The notes beneath the pieces were generated by a model. It saw only the letters and a list, made by a program, of their open reading frames with translations. It had not been told where the DNA came from and made no database searches. Made by a program: the position numbers and the translations under genes. From Crocinitomicaceae bacterium (GTDB lineage Bacteria; Bacteroidota; Bacteroidia; Flavobacteriales_D; Crocinitomicaceae), in NCBI GenBank assembly GCA_014762645.1, contig JABURP010000082.1, positions 1 to 57,394 on the forward strand: 57,394 nucleotides of DNA, given 5' to 3'. Of this stretch, positions 18,030 through 25,141 are shown piece after piece. How positions within the stretch are numbered: the first letter of the stretch is position 1; every line of letters begins with the position of its first letter.

Positions 18030-18092
18030 TCCGCTTAATATCTAATAGTTATCCGCTGTCATTTAACTTGTAAGTTCAAATCTTAAGCAGCA

Positions 18093-18127
18093 TAAAAAAA
18101 GCCCCTTCGGTAACGTACGAAGGAGCT
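18093..18127 (-). terminator. Terminator of the OmpA-type lipoprotein gene
   Basis: CCTTCG (18104-18109) and CGAAGG (18118-18123) form the stem core, extended by AGC.../...GCT, and read on the minus strand are followed by TTTTTTT (complement of 18094-18100). It lies about 50 bases beyond the stop at 18173. Confidence 0.75.
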
Positions 18128-18149
18128 GAGTTATTTGGTTTGTTGTTGT

Positions 18150-18165
18150 GTTCGCTTAAGCGAAC
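18150..18165. repeat. 16-bp perfect palindrome
   Basis: GTTCGCTTAAGCGAAC is its own reverse complement. It lies between the stop codon of the OmpA-type gene and its terminator, so in that transcript it could form a short 3' UTR hairpin. It could also be a dimer-binding site; nothing else supports that. Confidence 0.6.
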
Positions 18166-18172
18166 GGTAGCT

Positions 18173-19138
18173 TTATGGTGTCTCCGATATTAAGTCGAAC
18201 AATGGTCCGAGGTCCGGAGATATAATAATTTCAATTCTTCTGTTTTTTGCTTTGTCATTTGGATCAACAGGATGAAATTGTGATCTTCCAGCCGCAGTAA
18301 TTTGTGCCGGATCCATTGCACTGTTATCCAACATAATTTGTACAACCGAAGTGGCACGTAAAACGCTTAATTCCCAATTGTTCTTAGGATGAGCACTGCT
18401 TCTCATTGGATCCGTATCCGTATGACCTTCCACAATAATGTCCAGGTCTTTTTGATCCTCTAATACCTTCGCCAGGTCTATCAATACGCCTTTCCCCTGT
18501 GCATTCACTACTGTACTTCCTGAAGGAAAAAGCAGTTTGGCCTCCATGGAAACATAAATTTTCCCGTCTTTTTCAACCACAGTAATTCCTTTATCCTCAA
18601 AGCCCATTAAAGCTTCCTGTATTTTTCTTTTAAGATCTGATACGATCTTTTCCTGCATTGCAATCACATTCTCCAGTTCAGCAATTCTTGCTTCTTTTTG
18701 TGCAATAGCCTGTTCTCTGGCATTGAGTTCCTGCTCCAGTTTATTTAACCTGTCCTCTTTGCGTTGCAACTCAATTCGAGTGCGCTCCAGATCTTCAATC
18801 AACTTAGCTGTTGCTTCATTTCCCGAATTCAGTAATTTTTCATATTGCTTTTCGAGTAACTCGTTTTCCTGAGAAACACGGTCATACTCCGCCTGTAGGT
18901 TTCTGAATTCCGTGTGCATAGACATGGTGTCATCCGCCATTTTTTCATTGGCAGCTTTCAACATCCCAAGCTCTGTCTCCACTTCTTTCAATCGATTACC
19001 ATAATCGATTGCTTGTGTTTTATAAGTGGCTTCGTCTTTTTGGCTCTTCTCATACTTGGCCTCTAGCTCCTGATATTTCTTAGCAGGAACACACGCTACC
19101 ATTAAAAACACACCTGATATGATTAATAACTTCTTCAT
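18173..19138 (-). CDS. OmpA-family peptidoglycan-binding lipoprotein with coiled coil
   Basis: 321 residues from the ATG at 19138, giving 'MKKLLIISGVFLMVAC', a lipoprotein signal with Cys16. The frame continues upstream to 19252 without a better start. Residues about 20-190 are almost entirely coiled coil with heptads of Glu, Leu, Lys and Gln. The C-terminal third is an OmpA/MotB domain: 'VEGHTDTDPM', 'LSVLRATSVV', 'AAGRSQFHPVDPNDKAKNRRIEI', including the Asp and Arg that bind diaminopimelate. It likely tethers the outer membrane to the cell wall. It lies 82 bases downstream of the secreted protein at 19221 on the same strand. Confidence 0.9.
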   Translation of the reverse strand: MKKLLIISGVFLMVACVPAKKYQELEAKYEKSQKDEATYKTQAIDYGNRLKEVETELGMLKAANEKMADDTMSMHTEFRNLQAEYDRVSQENELLEKQYEKLLNSGNEATAKLIEDLERTRIELQRKEDRLNKLEQELNAREQAIAQKEARIAELENVIAMQEKIVSDLKRKIQEALMGFEDKGITVVEKDGKIYVSMEAKLLFPSGSTVVNAQGKGVLIDLAKVLEDQKDLDIIVEGHTDTDPMRSSAHPKNNWELSVLRATSVVQIMLDNSAMDPAQITAAGRSQFHPVDPNDKAKNRRIEIIISPDLGPLFDLISETP

Positions 19139-19220
19139 AGGCTTCACCTCGAACAAAATTCTGAAGAAAATCCCTCTGATAATGCAAATTCTCAGATAGT
19201 TATGAACAGCTAATTTTTGA

Positions 19221-20570
19221 TTAGTTGGCCTTGGAAAACTTTCCGGACTCAATTAATTCACCGTCAGTATCATAAATTCCAAAATAATAAACGCCCGAAG
19301 AAAGCGTAAGTGGAATGTGCAGCCAATTGATAAAGCTTTGCTGTTTATAGACCAGTGATCCTTTAAGATCTGCGATAGAAAAGGTTAATTCATCCATGTC
19401 CAGATGGTCCCGTGGAATGAGGTAACTGTTCTCATCAATTAAAGGAGTGTTTGACGTTATCACGCCAGTATTATTTGATTCGAGCAAATCAATGGGAAAT
19501 TCAAAAAGAAAAACGCCGTTTTGCCGATCTGAAACCACGATCTGATCCGTATTGTCAAAAACATAAACCCCCCAGGCTCCATTCTGTTTATAAGCCGTTT
19601 CATCTGTAAAGGTATCATAGTAAGCAATTTCCTTTTCAGGACTTGATGAGATATCAAAAATCCGCAATCCCAGATTGTAATAAGCGACAAACGCCAATTT
19701 GTTATAAATGATAACGTTGTGAGGCGTATAATTTTGATATTCACTGGAGGCAAATGTTGCATTTACCTGAATAAGGGATAGGTCGCTGAGATTACAGATC
19801 TTAAGTTTAGTTCCTTCTGTTTCGTCTGTAAAACAATAGGTGGTTTTGTCAGGAGACACCCAACCCGAATGATTATACCCCTGATCGGGATAAAAACTCA
19901 ATACCCCCAATTGAAGAGGAGTCGGACCTGAAAAATCATAAATGTGTAGTCCGTCAAACCCCGCATTTAAGAAAGCGGTGTCGTTCATCACATAACAATC
20001 ATGGATATAGGTTAGACTAGTAAAGTCCGCAAGCAGTGTCGGCACTTCCGGATTGGAAATATCTAGCACCTTCATACCACTGTTGTTGGCGCCGCAAGCG
20101 TATAATTTAGCGTTCAGGGTATCTATAAAAATGTTGTGACATATTCCAAACAGCGCGTTGCTATCATAGACTTTTGATATTGAATCTGGCAAGTAACTCA
20201 GGTCAAATATTTGTAGTGTTGCCGTACCCTCATCCCCCACCACATAGAGATAGTTCTTATATGTCTTCATGTCCCTGTGAACTACGGTAAACCCCTGAAA
20301 TGCGCCAGGTTCTCTGTCAACGAATACTAATTCATCATCTGTTACCTGTAAGATTTCCACACCTTCTGAAGAGCCAACGGCACAGTAATTTTGACCCTTC
20401 ATCTCAAATCCCCAAATATCAGAATAACGCGCCCCTTCTACCGCAATGGCAATGTTCGTATCAGTCCATGTGTCCAGCAATACCACATTTTTTTGATCCT
20501 GCGCGTATAACACACCGGAAAGCATTAAACCGGATATGAAAATTATTTTTTTCAAGAGCAGACTTTTCAC
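19221..20570 (-). CDS. Secreted LVIVD-repeat (choice-of-anchor B) protein with T9SS-like C-terminus
   Basis: 449 residues. The signal peptide ends 'GVLYAQ' (about 24). The middle (about 30-360) has LVIVD-type beta-propeller repeats: recurring 'vLDISNPEVPTLL', 'IYDFSGPTPLQLG', 'IFDISSSPEKEIAYYDTF'. The family's typical 'DIWGFEMKGQNYCAVGSSEGVEIL' segment is at about 51-75. The last 80 residues ('FSIADLKGSLVYKQQ...SSGVYYFGIYDTDGELI') match the strand pattern of a type A T9SS sorting domain, though the usual YPNP start is missing. Extracellular; function unknown. Confidence 0.85.
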   Translation of the reverse strand: MKSLLLKKIIFISGLMLSGVLYAQDQKNVVLLDTWTDTNIAIAVEGARYSDIWGFEMKGQNYCAVGSSEGVEILQVTDDELVFVDREPGAFQGFTVVHRDMKTYKNYLYVVGDEGTATLQIFDLSYLPDSISKVYDSNALFGICHNIFIDTLNAKLYACGANNSGMKVLDISNPEVPTLLADFTSLTYIHDCYVMNDTAFLNAGFDGLHIYDFSGPTPLQLGVLSFYPDQGYNHSGWVSPDKTTYCFTDETEGTKLKICNLSDLSLIQVNATFASSEYQNYTPHNVIIYNKLAFVAYYNLGLRIFDISSSPEKEIAYYDTFTDETAYKQNGAWGVYVFDNTDQIVVSDRQNGVFLFEFPIDLLESNNTGVITSNTPLIDENSYLIPRDHLDMDELTFSIADLKGSLVYKQQSFINWLHIPLTLSSGVYYFGIYDTDGELIESGKFSKAN

Positions 20571-20711
20571 AAAACTACTTCGTTTTAAAGAAGTACTACA
20601 AAGATAAAACGATAAAAACCCACTTAAATTTCGTTAAAACTGTTATCAACAGGGAATGCGACTAAACGATTTAGGCAAAATAATTTATCTTAGCGAATCT
20701 TAAATTCACAG

Positions 20712-21419
20712 ATGAGCAATCTCGTCATCATACCGACCTACAATGAAAAGGAGAACATTGAAAAGATGATTCGCAAAGTCTTTTCCCTGTCTGAGCCCTT
20801 TCATATACTGATTGTTGATGATGGTTCTCCTGATGGCACAGCAGACATTGTTAAAACACTTCAAACAGAATTTCCTGAGCAACTATTTTTAGAAGAACGC
20901 GAAGGAAAGCTAGGTTTAGGCACTGCCTATTTACATGGTTTCAACTGGGGACTTGAGCGCAATTACGAATACCTTTTTGAAATGGATTGCGACTTTTCAC
21001 ACAATCCGGATGATCTGATCCGTTTGTTGGAAGCCTGCCGAAATGGTGCGGATCTGGCAATTGGTTCACGTTATGTAAAAGGCGGAAAAGTATCGAACTG
21101 GCCAATGTTTAGGTTGATGCTATCCTATTTTGCCTCCTGGTATGTAAGAATGATCCTTTGGATCGGTATACGGGACACCACTGCAGGGTTTAAATGCTAT
21201 CACCATAAAGTATTACGGACCATTAACTTTGATGCTGTAAAATTCAAAGGATATGCCTTCCAGATTTGCATGAAGTATGCGGCTTACAAACACGGATTTA
21301 AAATTGTCGAAGTACCCATCACTTTCATTGACCGCGAGTATGGTGAATCCAAAATGAGTACAGGAATTTTCAAAGAAGCCATTTTCGGGGTGTGGAAAAT
21401 GCGTAAACTGGACCTTTAA
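20712..21419 (+). CDS. Polyprenol-phosphate mannose/glucose synthase-like glycosyltransferase (GT2)
   Basis: 235 residues. GT2 enzymes of the DPM1 type transfer a sugar from GDP- or UDP-sugar to polyprenyl phosphate on the cytosolic face of the membrane. Motifs: 'VIIPTYNEKENI' at the N-terminus, 'ILIVDDGSPDGTADIV', the metal-binding 'EMDCDFSHNP' and 'GSRYVKGG', 'DTTAGFKCY', and 'ITFIDREYGESKMS' near the end. It lacks the C-terminal membrane helices found in longer versions. The sugar is not determined. dihydroorotase follows 44 bases downstream. Confidence 0.93.
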   Translation: MSNLVIIPTYNEKENIEKMIRKVFSLSEPFHILIVDDGSPDGTADIVKTLQTEFPEQLFLEEREGKLGLGTAYLHGFNWGLERNYEYLFEMDCDFSHNPDDLIRLLEACRNGADLAIGSRYVKGGKVSNWPMFRLMLSYFASWYVRMILWIGIRDTTAGFKCYHHKVLRTINFDAVKFKGYAFQICMKYAAYKHGFKIVEVPITFIDREYGESKMSTGIFKEAIFGVWKMRKLDL

Positions 21420-21463
21420 TGGGTCTTTCTTATTACTTTTGACATGTCTAAACCACCAATGAC

Positions 21464-22798
21464 ATGAACAAAATACTTCTGAAAAATGCACGCATCATCA
21501 ATGAAGGTCAACTGTTTCATTCGGATTTGTTAATTAAAGGAGAACGAATTGAAAAAATTGCTGCTGATATTTCGGATGATCAGGCGGAAATTATTGACCT
21601 CAATGGTAAATATCTTATCCCAGGAATGATCGACGATCAGGTGCATTTCAGAGAGCCCGGACTAACGCACAAAGCCAATATAAAAACGGAATCGCGTGCA
21701 GCTGTGGCCGGAGGTATTACTTCTTTTATGGAGATGCCCAATACAAAACCCAACGCAACAACTCAGGATTTACTTCAGGACAAGTACAATATTGCGGCTG
21801 AACATTCTATTGCCAATTACTCCTTTTACATGGGAGCAACCAACGACAATATCGAAGAGGTCCTGAAGACAGATGCTAAAAATGTTTGTGGTGTTAAGGT
21901 CTTTATGGGGTCTTCTACCGGTAATATGTTGGTAGATAATGAACAAACGCTTACCGGTATTTTTTCACAATGTCCAATGCTAATTGCTACACACTGTGAA
22001 GATGAAGCCACTATTCGTGCAAATATGGAGGCCTACAAAAAGAAATTCGGAGAAGAGGTTCCAATTCGTATGCATCCTTCCATAAGAAGTGAGGCAGCCT
22101 GCTATAAATCATCTTCCATGGCTGTTGAGTTGGCAAAGAAGTTTGATACGCGATTACACGTATTACACATTTCAACTGCCAAAGAGCTGGAATTATTTGA
22201 TTCAACCTTACCCTTAAAAGACAAAAAAATTACCGCAGAGGCTTGTATTCATCATTTGTGGTTTAGTGATGCAGACTATAACCGGAAGGGAACTCTAATT
22301 AAGTGGAACCCTGCTGTTAAGACCAAAGAAGACAGAGAAGGTCTATGGGAAGGTGTAAATACCAATAAAATCGACGTTTTCGCCACTGATCATGCTCCGC
22401 ACACTTTAGAAGAAAAAAACAACAACTATTTTGATGCTCCGTCCGGAGGTCCATTGGTTCAACATGCCGTATTGGCCATCTTCCAAAAAGCAAAAGAAGG
22501 TAAAATTACGTTAGAGCGAGCCGTGGAAAAGATGGCACATGCTGTGGCTGACTGTTTTGGTGTGGAAGAACGCGGATATATCAGAGAGGGTTATTATGCG
22601 GATCTTGTCATTATAGATCCCAATAAAAAAATACGTGTTGACCGCTCTAACATTCTTTATAAATGTGGATGGTCTCCTTTTGAAGGCGTAACTTTTGATC
22701 ATTCAATTGACACCACTTTTGTTAATGGTAATATCGTTTATCACAACGGATCAATTATAGAGGGCAATACAGGCATGAGAATGTCGTTCAAAGGATAA
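21464..22798 (+). CDS. pyrC: Dihydroorotase (Bacteroidota type)
   Basis: 444 residues. It converts carbamoyl aspartate to dihydroorotate in pyrimidine synthesis. The amidohydrolase barrel is clear: 'IPGMIDDQVHFREPGLTHK', 'EMPNTKPN', 'GVKVFMGSSTGN' with the candidate carboxylated Lys, 'IATHCED', 'LHVLHISTAKE', 'ATDHAPHT', and the C-terminal 'GYYADLVIID'. The metal motif usually written HxH is Gln59-Val-His61 here, a variant also known in related Bacteroidota dihydroorotases. The other His and Asp ligands are present. The DUF4296 gene starts a few bases after its stop. Confidence 0.93.
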   Translation: MNKILLKNARIINEGQLFHSDLLIKGERIEKIAADISDDQAEIIDLNGKYLIPGMIDDQVHFREPGLTHKANIKTESRAAVAGGITSFMEMPNTKPNATTQDLLQDKYNIAAEHSIANYSFYMGATNDNIEEVLKTDAKNVCGVKVFMGSSTGNMLVDNEQTLTGIFSQCPMLIATHCEDEATIRANMEAYKKKFGEEVPIRMHPSIRSEAACYKSSSMAVELAKKFDTRLHVLHISTAKELELFDSTLPLKDKKITAEACIHHLWFSDADYNRKGTLIKWNPAVKTKEDREGLWEGVNTNKIDVFATDHAPHTLEEKNNNYFDAPSGGPLVQHAVLAIFQKAKEGKITLERAVEKMAHAVADCFGVEERGYIREGYYADLVIIDPNKKIRVDRSNILYKCGWSPFEGVTFDHSIDTTFVNGNIVYHNGSIIEGNTGMRMSFKG

Positions 22799-22802
22799 TC
22801 TT

Positions 22803-23156
22803 ATTAAAAAAGTAAGCATCATATTATCCCTCTTCATTGTTTCCTGTGTTGGTGATATCCAACCAGAAAGAAGTAAACCTAAAGACCTGATTCCACCAGA
22901 CGAAATGATCCCGGTTATTATTGATCTTCAGATCTTGGAATCACATTACCAGCGTAATTTTCAACGACCTAACCTCTACCAGGATGCACTTGACTCGGCA
23001 TCATATTTTGTGTTTGAAAAGCACGGGGTGGAAAAAGAACAATTTCACAGTAGCTTTACATATTATTCATTGGATTTACCAAGTATGTATCTCTTACTTG
23101 AAACCACACTGGACTCGATAAATGTACGTGTAGCGAACAAGAATATTGTCCAATAA
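22803..23156 (+). CDS. DUF4296 lipoprotein, apparently starting at ATT
   Basis: 117 residues if read from the ATT at 22803, four bases past the dihydroorotase stop. That start gives 'KKVSIILSLFIVSC', a textbook lipoprotein signal with Cys15. An in-frame TGA lies at 22776, and there is no ATG, GTG or TTG between it and the ATG at 22905, which falls inside the conserved domain and would remove the signal. The domain ('PPDEMIPVIIDLQILESHYQ' and a helix ending 'LLLETTLDSINVR') is typical of DUF4296, a Bacteroidota family of unknown function. Probably co-transcribed with pyrC. A sequencing error or mutated start codon cannot be excluded. Confidence 0.75.
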   Translation: MKKVSIILSLFIVSCVGDIQPERSKPKDLIPPDEMIPVIIDLQILESHYQRNFQRPNLYQDALDSASYFVFEKHGVEKEQFHSSFTYYSLDLPSMYLLLETTLDSINVRVANKNIVQ

Positions 23157-23192
23157 AAAAATCCTGACACACAGGTGCATCAGGATTTTTTC
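23154..23192. terminator. Bidirectional terminator between DUF4296 and the T9SS cargo gene
   Basis: ATCCTGA (23161-23167) and TCAGGAT (23180-23186) form a perfect stem flanked by A6 on the left and T6 on the right. It lies between convergent genes and can terminate both. Confidence 0.88.
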
Positions 23193-23208
23193 AAAAGTTA
23201 TAATCTAC

Positions 23209-25044
23209 TTATTTCTTTACGAATTTCTTTACTTGCTTGTTATTGTCATTAACAAGTTCAATAAAGTAAACTCCTGTAGAAATCTCATCAAGTGAAACAG
23301 TAATTGTTCGCTCACCTTCAACTGTTCCAAGGTTGATAGTCTTAATGACTTTACCTGAAATATCCAGTACATTAATTACTGTATTTTCTGATCCTGATAA
23401 TGAAATGTAAACGTTCACCGCTTCATTCGCCGGATTCGGATAAACACTGAATCTATCGCTGGATGCTTCTTCTTCAACCCCAACATCATCAATCACTTTA
23501 GCCCTTACAATTGGAGCCAATCTGTCAAAGAATCCACGGTTATCACCATTTTCATCTCTACCCTGAATATAGTTCCAACCAATATCTCCTTGCTTTTCAA
23601 ACAACGGATCTCCAGGTGTAGCTAATTGACCTACTGTAATTAAATAAAGATCATTCGGATAGACATCTAATCCACCTGTATTGATTGTAACAAGGTTTCC
23701 AACATCACTGGATTGAACCGTGTATGAGTTATATTGCTCATCAAGGATTTCCCAGGCAGAACCACCATCAGGAAAACGATAAACACCGTAAGTTACCACT
23801 TCACCAACGTTACTTGGATTATTGGCTAATTTGAACTGAATACCGGAAAGTACATCTTGTTGCTGGAAATCATATAGGTTTCCAAAGAATGCTGTACTTG
23901 TCATGAGCGGCCATCCTGTAATAGGAGTAACTGTACCATCATCATAATCCATAGCGTACATGTATTCCGTTAACTGAAAATGGTTATCGTATACGGTATC
24001 GTTTGCTGCATTATCATCTCCTTCGGTTGATGTCACACTCCAACGAACAGTATATGTTCCTAGTGTAGTTGGTACAAAACCAGTAGCATGTAGGATAGAG
24101 TCCTGCTCCATGTTGGCAAGGTTCACTGTAGTTGTAGCCGTTCCTGTAGACACTGAAGACATTGATGGATCAAGGATTTCATAGTTAAACGTACAGTTTG
24201 TAAGTGGTGAATGACCAACATTTCTAATAATAGCACCTATAACCATTTCTTCTGCGTGTGCCTGAGGAACTTGAGAATAAGTCAATCCGGCATTTGAAGA
24301 ATACGTTCTCCAGGTATCCATAATGGTAAGGTCTTTATCCGGAATATCGTTGACCTGAACATTGTCAATCTGCCAACCGTAATTCCAGGCTCCTTCCCAA
24401 CGGAACCTCAAGTAAACTGTACTTTCATTACCAACAATGTAATCCGTAATATCCCATGAAATCAATTCAGGATTAGGACGTGCCTCACGACCAACTCCTT
24501 CACTAATTTCAACTTCTGTCCATGTTGTACCATCAGTTGACACACCAATGTAGAGGTGATCTGCAGTTTCAGCAGGCTGCCATTCAGCGAAAAACTGTTC
24601 AAATTCAAAAGCAACAAACTGACCTGTAGCTGCAGAAAGGTCTAACACTGGTGATGTTAATGTTGCTGCTTCAGGGTTTGTATAGCCTGTACCATCAGCA
24701 TCTGAGTCAAGTAAAACCCATTGCGTAGGTGTTGAAGACAGTAAAGCTGGAATTTGATAGGTGTTTGAAGGTGTATTTTGGTGACCTGTACTGGTCAATC
24801 CAAAACCTGCAGTACCTGTTTGAATGGCCGCTGTCCAGCCATTAAAACCAGCATCAAAATCTTCTGTGTAATAGTTTGCTCTATCCTGGTTTTGATTATC
24901 CACCCGCATTGGAATGAAAGTAATTGCACCAGGAGCATGTTTATCATCCGGAGCAAAGTCATAAGACTCTACTGTCCAAGGCGATTGAGCCATGGCCGCT
25001 CCTGAAAGCATAAGCCCTCCTAATAAAACGTAGATTTTTTTCAT
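23209..25044 (-). CDS. Large secreted protein with T9SS type A sorting domain
   Basis: 611 residues. Signal peptide 'MKKIYVLLGGLMLSGAAMAQ'. Residues about 55-235 resemble the 'choice-of-anchor J'/MAM-like jelly roll of Bacteroidota surface proteins ('YYTEDFDAGFNGWT', 'LSAATGQFVAFEFEQFF', 'YLRFRWEGAWNYGWQIDNVQV'). A CARDB-like Ig segment (about 240-350) and another beta domain follow. The C-terminus starts 'RFSVYPNPANEAVNVYI' and ends 'GVYFIELVNDNNKQVKKFVKK', a type A sorting domain. It is a surface or released protein, probably for adhesion or binding; no catalytic motif seen. Confidence 0.88.
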   Translation of the reverse strand: MKKIYVLLGGLMLSGAAMAQSPWTVESYDFAPDDKHAPGAITFIPMRVDNQNQDRANYYTEDFDAGFNGWTAAIQTGTAGFGLTSTGHQNTPSNTYQIPALLSSTPTQWVLLDSDADGTGYTNPEAATLTSPVLDLSAATGQFVAFEFEQFFAEWQPAETADHLYIGVSTDGTTWTEVEISEGVGREARPNPELISWDITDYIVGNESTVYLRFRWEGAWNYGWQIDNVQVNDIPDKDLTIMDTWRTYSSNAGLTYSQVPQAHAEEMVIGAIIRNVGHSPLTNCTFNYEILDPSMSSVSTGTATTTVNLANMEQDSILHATGFVPTTLGTYTVRWSVTSTEGDDNAANDTVYDNHFQLTEYMYAMDYDDGTVTPITGWPLMTSTAFFGNLYDFQQQDVLSGIQFKLANNPSNVGEVVTYGVYRFPDGGSAWEILDEQYNSYTVQSSDVGNLVTINTGGLDVYPNDLYLITVGQLATPGDPLFEKQGDIGWNYIQGRDENGDNRGFFDRLAPIVRAKVIDDVGVEEEASSDRFSVYPNPANEAVNVYISLSGSENTVINVLDISGKVIKTINLGTVEGERTITVSLDEISTGVYFIELVNDNNKQVKKFVKK

Positions 25045-25141
25045 AATTCAATACTTAAAATATTTTAGACCGCTAAAGTTAATAAAATAACAGTTTCTTT
25101 ATGAACCGCTTATGTATTCAAAATTGAAATCTTATACCCGT

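Noticed and set aside
22905-23156. DUF4296 gene starting at the internal ATG 22905
   Set aside because: That start removes the lipoprotein signal and the beginning of the conserved domain; the upstream ATT reading is better.
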